NCBI GenBank assembly: GCA_964562155.1
Contig: CAZLRU010000001.1
Span: 45,702 to 109,701, forward strand
Source of the DNA: JAGOUY01 sp964562155
Lineage (GTDB): Bacteria; Patescibacteriota; Patescibacteriia; 2-12-FULL-60-25
Length of the DNA stretch: 64,000 nt
Reading direction: 5' to 3'
The notes beneath the pieces are model-generated. The model did not search any database, had not been told where the DNA came from, and saw nothing but the letters and a program-made list of their open reading frames with translations. Made by a program: the position numbers and the translations under genes. How positions within the stretch are numbered: position 1 is the first letter of the stretch; every line of letters begins with the position of its first letter. Positions 6,546 through 14,032 of this stretch are shown piece by piece.

Positions 6546-7264
6546 ACGACTTTTCTGACCAATTGCTCAAAAAAATTGAGCAAGAACATATCCGTCCGGT
6601 GCCGCGTTGGGTGGTTGAGACACGACGTGTTTTGGTGTGGGTGAGTGTGGTGCTTGGGTTGTTGTGCGGTGGTCTTTTGCTTTCGCTGCTGTTTCTAGCT
6701 GCGTTGCAGGTTGATTTAGAATTTTTACGGGTCTCATCGTTGGGCTCCGCGCTTCGACTTCTTCTCGAATATGTTCCTCTTGTTTGGGTTGGACTGTTTA
6801 TTTTGTTCTGTGTGATCGAGGTTATTCTCCTCCGAGGAAGAACAAGATTGTATCGCTATCCGATATCGGTCATGGTTGGGCTGGTGTTGTTGGGTGTATC
6901 GGTATTTGGTCTAGGATTTTATGTTTCGCGGATTCCTGCTCGCGTTCAATCTTCGATGGAACGACGGCTCCCCCCACCGCTTCGAGCGCGCTTTGTGCCA
7001 GGCAGACCGTTGCCTCGGCCGGAGGAGGGAGTTTTGTTTGGGGAGGTTGTTGAAGTATCGACGAGCACATTTCAGCTTCTAGGTCCTCACCAGGATCGCT
7101 GGACGGTGAGACGCGCGCCGGGGTCATTGTTTCCGTTCCCTTCTTCTGGTCGAAGAATCTTATTAGAGGGAAGGATTAGCTCTTTTATGGAGTTTGAGGC
7201 TCACCACGCAAGACCTTATAAGGGTCCGCCTGGGGGGCCAGGACGACCTCCTGCAAACAATTAA
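6542..7264 (+). CDS. Membrane protein, putative anti-sigma partner
   Basis: A 240-residue protein with a short cytoplasmic N-terminus (about 25 residues), three membrane spans (about 29-55, 70-97 and 105-127), and an extracytoplasmic C-terminal domain ending in a Pro/Gly-rich tail. Its start overlaps the sigma stop by 4 nt, so translation is coupled. Position and topology fit a membrane regulator of the ECF sigma factor, but I see no recognised anti-sigma zinc motif, and the N-terminus is shorter than usual for such domains. The function is therefore inference. Confidence 0.75.
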   Translation: MNDFSDQLLKKIEQEHIRPVPRWVVETRRVLVWVSVVLGLLCGGLLLSLLFLAALQVDLEFLRVSSLGSALRLLLEYVPLVWVGLFILFCVIEVILLRGRTRLYRYPISVMVGLVLLGVSVFGLGFYVSRIPARVQSSMERRLPPPLRARFVPGRPLPRPEEGVLFGEVVEVSTSTFQLLGPHQDRWTVRRAPGSLFPFPSSGRRILLEGRISSFMEFEAHHARPYKGPPGGPGRPPANN

Positions 7265-7320
7265 CCTCGCTTGCGTATACATTGGTGGAGCTCCTCATCC
7301 ACTTAACTTTTTTCTTCATC

Positions 7321-7968
7321 ATGTATATGAATCTTTCCAAACGTTTCTTTGTTGGTCTTGCTAGTCTTGGGCTCGCGGCTTCTGTGGCTGTTCCTGTGTT
7401 TGCGGCTACGCCAAGTGCGGGGACGAATTTTCAGGATCCACAACAGACCCTCATGCAAGCGCTTATCAAGCGATTTAATTTAAATGAAACCGACCTCACG
7501 ACGTTTTTCAATGAACAGCGGACTCAGCACGATGTCCAAGCAACGGCTCGCGTAACGGAACGGCTGACAGCGCAGGTTACGGCTGGGAAGTTGACGGAAG
7601 CACAGAAGACGGCGATTATGGCTAAAATAGCTGAAGCAAAAGCCAAGCATGAAGAGGCGCGTAAACTTACGCCAGAAGAATGTCGTAAGATGATGGACGC
7701 CTATCGTACGGAGCTTGAAGCGTGGGTAAAGGCGCAGGGTTTGGATCGATCGCATGTTCCTCTTATTATGGGGAATTCTGGTGGACCTCGTGGTGGCCAT
7801 GGCATGATGGGTGGTCCGGGCGGCATGATGAAGGGTCAAAACCAAAATGGTACGAATGGTCAGATAGGGGTTGGTCGTAGAGGGGGTCGTGGCATGTTTG
7901 GTGGTCCAATGATGAATGGACAGAACGCGCAGGGCCAGCAGGGGATGGGGCAAAGCGGACAATTTTAG
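7321..7968 (+). CDS. Secreted Met/Gly-rich protein
   Basis: About 215 residues with a signal peptide (SKRFFVGLASLGLAASVAV, cleavage near FAATPSA). A helical domain contains LMQALIKRFNLNETDLTTFF and a GKLTEAQKTAIMAKIAEAKA repeat-like segment similar in style to DUF2680 proteins. The C-terminus is a low-complexity tail rich in Gly, Met, Asn and Gln (RGGHGMMGGPGGMMKGQN). The frame opens at 7282; I prefer the ATG at 7321 after a pyrimidine tract, with 7327 also possible. It follows the sigma and membrane genes, ends at a terminator and may be a regulon output. A metal-binding or surface role for the Met-rich tail is speculative. Confidence 0.8.
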   Translation: MYMNLSKRFFVGLASLGLAASVAVPVFAATPSAGTNFQDPQQTLMQALIKRFNLNETDLTTFFNEQRTQHDVQATARVTERLTAQVTAGKLTEAQKTAIMAKIAEAKAKHEEARKLTPEECRKMMDAYRTELEAWVKAQGLDRSHVPLIMGNSGGPRGGHGMMGGPGGMMKGQNQNGTNGQIGVGRRGGRGMFGGPMMNGQNAQGQQGMGQSGQF

Positions 7969-7982
7969 ATCGTTGCAAACTC

Positions 7983-8008
7983 AAAACTCCCCTCGGGGAG
8001 TTTTGGTT
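7983..8008 (+). terminator. Terminator of the sigma operon
   Basis: A 10-bp stem AAAACTCCCC/GGGGAGTTTT (7983-7992 with 7995-8004), followed by a T-rich stretch. Confidence 0.8.
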
Positions 8009-8044
8009 TTCCTGTTTTCTGTGTTTCTGTTATTTTTTCTTCAT

Positions 8045-8686
8045 ATGACCGATCTGAAAAATGTTGAGGTTGAATTACGGGCTGAGTTGGATGAGCAGGG
8101 ACACACTCGGTTGCAGAAGTATTGTGAAGCTCATGGAACGCTCTTGCGCCGAGAGAATCGCTTTTTTGTGGATTATTCCCCTTTTCTTGGAGGTACGTTT
8201 GAAGATCGCCGGGTCGATGTTCGTGCCAGAGTTACGAATGGTCAGGTGCAAATTGTGGTTAAGCACGGGGAGTTTGGTGGGGCGGCACGTGTCGAGGGGA
8301 TTATGGAGGTGAGGGGATCGATCGGGTCTGCGCTTCAGGTTATGGCGATGTTGGGATATAAAAAAGGCATCGCTTGCGATCGAGGGATTGCGCGTTACAT
8401 GCTTGATAATGGAATGGAGATTGCTGTTCAAGATGTCCGTGTGTATGGAAAAAAAGACGTCTTGTTTGGACGTTTTTGCGAGGCGGAACTTATGGCGGAT
8501 CCAATGAGTGTACGGCAAGCTGAGGAACGGCTTCGTGGGTTCTTTCAGGAATTAGGGTTAGTCGTTTTTGAAAAGGCGGAGTGGTATGGGTATGTGCGTA
8601 GGATGAATGAAGAGGCGAATGGTGTGTTTGATTTGGATAAGAATGATATTTCTTTGGTTGAGGGGTTGGGACAGGTGCCTATCTGA
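8045..8686 (+). CDS. CYTH domain protein (class IV adenylate cyclase/ThTPase-like)
   Basis: A 213-residue CYTH protein. The N-terminal EVELRAEL matches the ExExK-type signature in a modified form, and further charged strands such as RRVDVRARVTNGQVQIVVKHG and AVQDVRVYG fit the triphosphate tunnel fold. Members hydrolyse or cyclise triphosphate substrates using two metal ions. The substrate is not predictable here. The start is the ATG at 8045 after TTTTTTCTTCAT; upstream frame to 7916 crosses the terminator. A strong terminator follows. Confidence 0.75.
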   Translation: MTDLKNVEVELRAELDEQGHTRLQKYCEAHGTLLRRENRFFVDYSPFLGGTFEDRRVDVRARVTNGQVQIVVKHGEFGGAARVEGIMEVRGSIGSALQVMAMLGYKKGIACDRGIARYMLDNGMEIAVQDVRVYGKKDVLFGRFCEAELMADPMSVRQAEERLRGFFQELGLVVFEKAEWYGYVRRMNEEANGVFDLDKNDISLVEGLGQVPI

Positions 8687-8694
8687 TGTTTTGC

Positions 8695-8732
8695 CAACAA
8701 TAAAACGCCCTTATTAGGGCGTTTTATTGTTG
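8695..8732. terminator. Bidirectional terminator between CYTH gene and tRNA-Gly
   Basis: A perfect 16-bp stem (8695-8710 with 8717-8732) with TTATTA loop. The A/T-rich ends serve both strands. On the minus strand it begins within the CCA end of tRNA-Gly. Confidence 0.85.
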
Positions 8733-8805
8733 GAGCGGGTGAGGGGAATCGAACCCCTGTCAACAGGTTGGAAACCTGTGGTAATAGCCATTATACGACA
8801 CCCGC
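8731..8805 (-). tRNA. tRNA-Gly (anticodon TCC)
   Basis: Acceptor GCGGGTG/CACCCGC, anticodon stem-loop ACAGG-TTTCCAA-CCTGT giving anticodon TCC, and T-arm AGGGGTTCGATTCCCCT. CCA is encoded at 8733-8731. It lies downstream of the RlmI-like gene and ends in the shared terminator. Confidence 0.97.
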
Positions 8806-8851
8806 ACGTAACGAATCGCATCTTAGCGAGTCGCTCGTTTCTAGGCAAGGG

Positions 8852-10105
8852 CTAGGTCAGAATATCCGTTACTTCTAGAATTGCCGTCTTCAGGTACCTG
8901 CCCTCCGGAAAGGCTAATCGTTCGGCGTGGTCGATGGGTTGGGTGATCCAATCGAGGAGGCGGACGTCGCGTCTCGCATGGCCGGCGGCGATGCGGAGCA
9001 TGGTACGGAAGTCTTCGGGTTCCACGCGACCCGAGCAGGAGCTTGTGATGAGGATGCCGCCGGGTTGGAGTTGACGGAGGCAAGCGGCATTTAGTTCAGC
9101 ATATGCCTTCATGGCCTGTGGGACGTGTTTTGCATTTTTTGCGAGGGCTGGTGGATCGCACACGATGATGTCGTAGGGTGCTCCTGGGAGCTCGTCTTCG
9201 TTTAACATGTCGAAGACATCTGCTTCCAAGAATAGGTATTTGGATTCATCTTGCGGGTTCAGGTTGTTGAGTTTGAATTGTTCTTCGGCGGTTTCGAGAG
9301 CGCGGTGGGAGACGTCGACGGTGGTGACGAAGCTTGCACCAGCTGTGGCCGCGTGAATGCTAAACGCGCCTGTATATCCAAATAAATTCAGAACACGTTT
9401 ATCTTTGGCGAGTTCGTGGACGGTGTGACGGGCTTCACGTTGATCGAGGAAAAAGCCGGTTTTTTGGCCGTGGAGGACGTCAGCCGTGAAGTGTAGACCG
9501 TATTCTTGGAAGTGGGCGTGTCCGGTCCAAAGTGGGTTGCCTTGTTTGTCATTTCCTTTTGGGAACAGGTGATCCATGACAGGTGCGTCTTTGAGTCCTT
9601 CAATCCTACGAACATCGAGGTCAGAGCGCTCGACGATGGCGGTAGGAGTGAACGCTTGCGTGATGCCGGCGATGATTTCACTTCGTAAACGATCCATGCC
9701 GGCGGTGTGTAATTGAAAGACGATGGTTTGATCGTATTTGTCTACAATGAGACCTGGGAGGCCGTCGGCTTCGGCGTGTGCGATGCGATAGCCGTTTGTG
9801 TTGGTAGTGAGGCGGGCACGCTTCCATTCGTCCAGAGTTTTTAGGCGGTTAGCAAAAAACGTGGCGTCGACGAGCGTGTTTGCGTTTTTTGAAAGAAGCC
9901 GAACACGGATAGAGGTGTTGGCGTTCCAGGTCCCGATTCCGAGACTTTTTCCTCGGTTGTCGGTAATTTCTACCAAGTCGCCCATTTCAAGATGGAGTGG
10001 GGTTTCGAAGGGGGTTTGGATCGCTTCGGAAAAAATCCAGGGGTGCCCCGCGCGGACGGGGATGTCTTTGCCGGGTTTGAGCCGGAGGGATGGGTAGGAG
10101 GGCAT
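8852..10105 (-). CDS. rlmI: Class I SAM-dependent 23S rRNA methyltransferase, RlmI-like
   Basis: A 417-residue protein with an N-terminal PUA-type RNA-binding domain (LRLKPGKDIPVRAGHPWIFSEAI, residues 7-29), a central domain with DGLPGLIVDKY and GFFLDQREAR, and a Rossmann methyltransferase domain. SAM-site motifs are VLNLFGYTGAFSIHAA (motif I) and IIVCDPPALAK (motif IV); a TSSCS segment (about 365-369) provides the cysteine typical of this m5C enzyme family. Members methylate C1962 of 23S rRNA. The length fits the family (about 395-420). The exact target base is inferred from the family. Confidence 0.88.
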   Translation of the reverse strand: MPSYPSLRLKPGKDIPVRAGHPWIFSEAIQTPFETPLHLEMGDLVEITDNRGKSLGIGTWNANTSIRVRLLSKNANTLVDATFFANRLKTLDEWKRARLTTNTNGYRIAHAEADGLPGLIVDKYDQTIVFQLHTAGMDRLRSEIIAGITQAFTPTAIVERSDLDVRRIEGLKDAPVMDHLFPKGNDKQGNPLWTGHAHFQEYGLHFTADVLHGQKTGFFLDQREARHTVHELAKDKRVLNLFGYTGAFSIHAATAGASFVTTVDVSHRALETAEEQFKLNNLNPQDESKYLFLEADVFDMLNEDELPGAPYDIIVCDPPALAKNAKHVPQAMKAYAELNAACLRQLQPGGILITSSCSGRVEPEDFRTMLRIAAGHARRDVRLLDWITQPIDHAERLAFPEGRYLKTAILEVTDILT

Positions 10106-10187
10106 GGACAGTACGGTATAGGAACCGGATCACTTCTACAATGAGACCCTTGTCAGGGTGTGCAACGGCGTACTAAGGTGAATTCAT

Positions 10188-11405
10188 ATGTTAGACATCT
10201 TATCTAGCTGGTCATATGTGCGAGGAGCGGTGGGGTCGTTGGTGGTTTTTTTGGCTTTACCTAGTGCTATTTTGGCCGCAGATACGTCTTTGACGTTGCC
10301 TGTGGGCCGAGTTGGCATGCCTTATACGGGGACGGTCTTTGCCCAAATCGGGCAGGCTGAGCCCTATATTTGGCAAGTTTCAACAACAACCGTGGATGAT
10401 GTTTTGCCTCCGGGGATCACGGCCTTTTTGTCTGAGAATCGTCATCTTGGGTTTCGTGGGACTCCTACGCAGGCTGGGACATATCAATTTACCGCGGCTC
10501 CTTTTTCTGCTTCGGGCACGGCCATGTATGATGTGCTTGTGACCTGGGAGATTCAGCCCGTAAGTGACGTGCCTTTGATCGTGACGGGTCCTGGTGCGCG
10601 AACAGGTGTTGTTGGCACGCCGTTTAGTCCTGAGCCTATTTTGAGGGTTGTTGGAGGCTCGGCTCCGTATCGTTGGCGGATGGTTCAGGGGGGATTGCCG
10701 GCGGGATTGCGTTTTACGGCTGACGGATCTATTGAAGGGGTTCCAACGGTCGCTGGCCAATACCTCTTTCAGGCTGAATTAAATGATGTGCGCGACATGC
10801 GTTCAACGACTTCCGTGCTTGTCTCTATTGCCGACGCTCCTGCTCATGAGCTCGGACAAACTACTGGAGATATAGCGCGGGTTGTATCGGTGCCGTTTAT
10901 TCCTCCATCTTCTTTGTCTCTCTCGGACCGTCAGTCTGTTTTGAGAGGATTGCAGCTGATTGCTAATACCGTGGTTCAGACGGCTGAGCTTGATCCCCTT
11001 ATGCAGCGTCCAACGCGCTATTATCTTGGTACGGATGCGCGTCGTCACCCCTTCCAGAATGATCAGGTTTATCAAAGTTGGTACGATGCGCTGATCTCGC
11101 CACGGGTCTTATCGCGCAGTGAGATGATGTCCATTCCGTTTGGGGACGCAGTGACCTATCGTCCGGGGGAGCGAGTACGATTTGAAACAGACACACAGAC
11201 GTACGTGGTGAGTGAACCGAGATCGCTTCGCACCCTTCCTCAGGATCAATCGGGTTTATCTTGGACCTGGCAACGTGGGGTGGAGGAGTTGGATGGAACG
11301 GTGCGGGGTGCGTATCGGACCATGTCTGAGCCGGTTACGTCTGCGAATTACGACCCAGCGGTGACACGAACCCAGTATTCCGTTCCAAATAGTGTCCTAA
11401 GGTAA
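10188..11405 (+). CDS. Secreted protein with putative Ig-like (He_PIG) domains
   Basis: A 405-residue protein with a signal peptide ending near ILAADTS (about residue 31). Two Ig-like repeats follow. Each has the GxPxxxG...LPxGL...GxPxxxGxYxF pattern of He_PIG/cadherin-like modules: GRVGMPYTGTVF...GFRGTPTQAGTYQF and GVVGTPFSPEPI...IEGVPTVAGQYLF. The C-terminal half (about 230-405) is unrecognised. It starts at an ATG after AAGGTG, one of the few purine-rich leaders here. It is probably surface or periplasm located, perhaps adhesive. Terminators follow. Confidence 0.8.
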   Translation: MLDILSSWSYVRGAVGSLVVFLALPSAILAADTSLTLPVGRVGMPYTGTVFAQIGQAEPYIWQVSTTTVDDVLPPGITAFLSENRHLGFRGTPTQAGTYQFTAAPFSASGTAMYDVLVTWEIQPVSDVPLIVTGPGARTGVVGTPFSPEPILRVVGGSAPYRWRMVQGGLPAGLRFTADGSIEGVPTVAGQYLFQAELNDVRDMRSTTSVLVSIADAPAHELGQTTGDIARVVSVPFIPPSSLSLSDRQSVLRGLQLIANTVVQTAELDPLMQRPTRYYLGTDARRHPFQNDQVYQSWYDALISPRVLSRSEMMSIPFGDAVTYRPGERVRFETDTQTYVVSEPRSLRTLPQDQSGLSWTWQRGVEELDGTVRGAYRTMSEPVTSANYDPAVTRTQYSVPNSVLR

Positions 11406-11421
11406 TGAGGGACAAACAAAA

Positions 11422-11486
11422 AAACCGCCTATATCAGGTGGTTTTTTGATCAACAAATCAAAAAACACCGTTTTTACGGTGTTTTT
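11422..11486. terminator. Two tandem terminators
   Basis: The first hairpin (11423-11430 with 11436-11443, then T residues) ends the Ig-like gene. The second (11461-11471 with 11476-11486) has A and T tracts on both sides and can also serve the minus-strand tRNA-Pro. Confidence 0.8.
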
Positions 11487-11515
11487 TTGTGGTTGAGTCT
11501 ATATATCCTTCAGAG

Positions 11516-11589
11516 TCGGGGCGACAGGACTTGAACCTGCGGCCTCCTGGTCCCAAACCAGGCGCTCTAGCCAACTGAGCTACACCCCG
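11516..11589 (-). tRNA. tRNA-Pro (anticodon TGG)
   Basis: Acceptor CGGGGTG/CGCCCCG, anticodon stem-loop CCTGG-TTTGGGA-CCAGG with anticodon TGG, and T-arm GCAGGTTCAAGTCCTGT. CCA is not encoded: the bases after the discriminator A are CTC. The flanks GAGT and ACTC extend the acceptor stem by pairing. Confidence 0.96.
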
Positions 11590-11702
11590 ACTCTACAGGC
11601 TATATTTCTTGGGTGTCGGTATCCTAGCGGAAAACGTATAAAAAGCCAAGAGGGCGAATAAAGAAACACTGGAGTGTGTCCAGTGTTTAAGAAAGAAGAG
11701 AT

Positions 11703-12644
11703 TTATTTGCTCTGTTCTGCTCGTTGGGCCAGATATACGACGGGTTCTCCTGTGCGCCAAAGTTCGGCGACCTTGGGGAAGACGAGGACCCCGTCTTCGC
11801 TTGCGACTTCCGGTTGATCGGCGTGATAGCCGATGATCTGTCCGGCCTGGACGGGTTGAAGATTGTGCGTGCCCATGCCATCGGCGAAGCGAAATCCGCA
11901 GGAGCTCAGCCGTACGGCGTTCATCAGCGTGTAAGTCTTGAGCGCATGCCGTTTCGTCTCGAGCTCTCCCGCCGTTCTGTACGTTCGGTGTTTGATCGCT
12001 CGTTGCATTGGCGTTCCTTCGATCCAGCCAGCGAGATAATTGAGGACTTCGTGATAGACCTGTTGTACGCGACTGGTATCGTCGGCCTGACCCGTTTCGT
12101 AGCAGATGCCGGTGCCACGACCGCTGTGCAGGTACTCGTCGAGGGTACACGGTTCTCCTGCGAACACGCGGTTTGGATCTGTCAGGAGAATGTTGGGATG
12201 AAAGTCCGCCAGGTTTGCACTGCTCCTGGACGACATGAACAGGAACGGTTTAGACGGCTTGAGGGTGGCATGCAGGTCGAGGCCGACGTCGGTGTGACGC
12301 AGGGCCTCTGCCAGTTCACGGGCTCGTTTCTGTTCGTACAGCCATCCCCATCCATTGAGCACCTTTTTAGTGAAGCAGCGATTGAGATCGACGCCTTCGT
12401 AAGAGAATCGTGCGCTCTGTCGTGCGGCGAGCGGGTTGCCGATGGCGAGGGTGAGTACTCCGCGACGCATCTTGAGTCGACCTGCCTTGAAGGCGCGCAG
12501 CAGGCGTTTTACGACGTGGATACCCGTCTTCTCGTTGCCGTGGACTCCGCCCACGATCGTGAAATGCAGGCCGGGGTAGAGATTCTCTCCATGGATCGAC
12601 CAGATAGCATCCGCAACCTTGGTGATGTGTGTCTTGTTGTTCAT
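11703..12644 (-). CDS. Succinylglutamate desuccinylase/aspartoacylase family zinc hydrolase
   Basis: About 313 residues of the AstE/AspA (M14-like) family. The zinc site is visible as GGVHGNEKTG (His and Glu ligands) and GLDLHATL (His), with an active-site region ICYETGQ. Members deacylate N-acyl amino acids or act as carboxypeptidase-like amidohydrolases. The frame starts at a GTG at 12653; the ATG at 12644, after AAGTGGA, is the better start. A 160-nt leader with competing hairpins precedes it (12674-12760). It stands alone between tRNA-Pro and the envelope block, so the substrate is unknown. Confidence 0.85.
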   Translation of the reverse strand: MNNKTHITKVADAIWSIHGENLYPGLHFTIVGGVHGNEKTGIHVVKRLLRAFKAGRLKMRRGVLTLAIGNPLAARQSARFSYEGVDLNRCFTKKVLNGWGWLYEQKRARELAEALRHTDVGLDLHATLKPSKPFLFMSSRSSANLADFHPNILLTDPNRVFAGEPCTLDEYLHSGRGTGICYETGQADDTSRVQQVYHEVLNYLAGWIEGTPMQRAIKHRTYRTAGELETKRHALKTYTLMNAVRLSSCGFRFADGMGTHNLQPVQAGQIIGYHADQPEVASEDGVLVFPKVAELWRTGEPVVYLAQRAEQSK

Positions 12645-12673
12645 GATGTCCACTTGCGTATTTTAGGTATACG

Positions 12674-12760
12674 AAAACCCCTTCTCGATGTGAGAAGGGG
12701 TTTTGCTGAAATCAGACGCACGGGGCGTACTTCAATCCAACCCATTCTCACCGAGAAGGG
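12674..12760 (-). promoter_or_regulatory. Possible attenuator in the leader of the AspA-like gene
   Basis: A 13-bp perfect hairpin (12674-12686 with 12692-12704) with flanking A/T tracts ends about 30 nt before the start codon. Upstream in the same leader, 12741-12760 carries a weaker hairpin whose arms repeat the CCCTTCTC/GAGAAGGG core, so the two elements can pair with each other. This allows alternative folds. It could instead be a plain terminator for a short upstream transcript. Confidence 0.4.
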
Positions 12761-12810
12761 CTAGTACGACGTGTCATGAATATGTGTGGGTAACCTTTGT
12801 GCATAGATTT

Positions 12811-12839
12811 AAGCTAAGATGAATCGACTAAACTGTCAA
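12811..12839 (-). promoter_or_regulatory. Promoter of the AspA-like gene
   Basis: On the minus strand TTGACA (12834-12839) with a 17-bp spacer to TAGCTT (12811-12816). The predicted start near 12804 gives a 160-nt leader. Confidence 0.5.
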
Positions 12840-12904
12840 ATACATTCCCTTTTTATGGTCTGTTTGACGATTCTTGATTCCCGTTTCACGATACGGGGTA
12901 GATT

Positions 12905-14032
12905 ATGCATATCGCGCTTGATGCTCGCATGATGGGGGCGGGGAACACTCGGGGGATTGGGCGTTATATTGAAGAAACGGTTCGTGCGGTGTTGGAAGTG
13001 GATGATGAGGTGCGTTATACGCTTGTGGTTCGGGATTTGGTTGGAACGCCGTTTGCCGGACATCCACGGGTGGATCATGTGGTGGCGGATATTCCTTGGT
13101 ATTCTTTTAGGGAACAATGGAAGATGGGGTCGATCTTAGAGGGGATTGGTGCCGATCTGATTCATATTCCTCATTGGAATGTATCGCTTCGTTTACGCAA
13201 GCCGTTCGTGGCCACGATCCACGATGTTTTACTCTTGCGACAAGCAGCAAGCGCGAAAAATTCGACGAAGCATTTTTTTATTCGTTGGATGAAGTATTCA
13301 GGGTTTAGATTCGTGATTGATCGAGCGATGAATCGTGCTTGTCACCTCTTTACCCCAACGAAATTTGTTGCGGATGAAATGCGTGCTCTGACGCAGGTAC
13401 CTGCTGCCAAGACGAGCGTCACGGGAGAGGGTGTTACGTTGTTTTCTCGAATTGATTCAGGTCTGTGTTCATCGTCGCCTTATCTTTTGTATGTTGGAAG
13501 CGCGTATCCGCATAAGCGGCTTGATCTTCTTGTTTCCGCTTGGGAAAAGGTGTCGAGTACGTATCCGACGCATGAGCTTTTAATTGCTGGAGAGAGGGAT
13601 GTGTTTATGAAAAGGATCGAGGATCAGGTAGCGGATTTTGAGAATAAGAAGTGCGGGGATCGAGTGAAATTTTTAGGGAGAGTGACGGACGCGCAGCTTG
13701 CTGGGTTGTATCAGGGCGCTTCGTTGTTTGTATTTCCTTCTTCGTATGAGGGATTTGGACTGCCTCCGCTTGAAGCGTTGTCGCTTGGATGTCCTGTGAT
13801 TGCCAGCGATATTCCTTGTTTACGAGAAGTGTTGCCCCAGGATGGCGTGGCGTGGTTTCGAGATGGAGACGAGCATGATATAATACGTGTACTCGAACAG
13901 AGTCTCGGCGATCTTTCTTCGCAGAAGCAAGGTGCTCTTCGTGGACAGGATTCGGTGCTCACTCAGTATGCATGGCGACAGAGTGCTAAGCGTCTTGTAG
14001 AAGGGTATCGTCAGACGATCGAGAGAGGGTAA
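12905..14032 (+). CDS. Glycosyltransferase, GT4 (family 1-type)
   Basis: A 375-residue GT-B glycosyltransferase. The N-terminal MHIALDARMM...GIGRYIEE is the usual acceptor-domain opening. The C-terminal domain contains YLLYVGSAYPHKRLDLLVSAW, VKFLGRVTDAQLAGLYQGASLFVFPSSYEGFGLPPLEAL with the E-x7-E-type nucleotide-sugar site. It transfers a sugar from a nucleotide donor to a lipid- or glycan-linked acceptor at the inner membrane face. Its stop overlaps the start of the DUF4012 gene (TAATG), so the two are co-translated and presumably work on the same surface structure. Confidence 0.92.
   Translation: MHIALDARMMGAGNTRGIGRYIEETVRAVLEVDDEVRYTLVVRDLVGTPFAGHPRVDHVVADIPWYSFREQWKMGSILEGIGADLIHIPHWNVSLRLRKPFVATIHDVLLLRQAASAKNSTKHFFIRWMKYSGFRFVIDRAMNRACHLFTPTKFVADEMRALTQVPAAKTSVTGEGVTLFSRIDSGLCSSSPYLLYVGSAYPHKRLDLLVSAWEKVSSTYPTHELLIAGERDVFMKRIEDQVADFENKKCGDRVKFLGRVTDAQLAGLYQGASLFVFPSSYEGFGLPPLEALSLGCPVIASDIPCLREVLPQDGVAWFRDGDEHDIIRVLEQSLGDLSSQKQGALRGQDSVLTQYAWRQSAKRLVEGYRQTIERG

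Noticed and set aside
11724..12764. 346-residue plus-strand frame
   Set aside because: It is antisense to the aspartoacylase-like gene over nearly its full length; the minus strand has the zinc motifs, and the plus frame has no recognisable domain.
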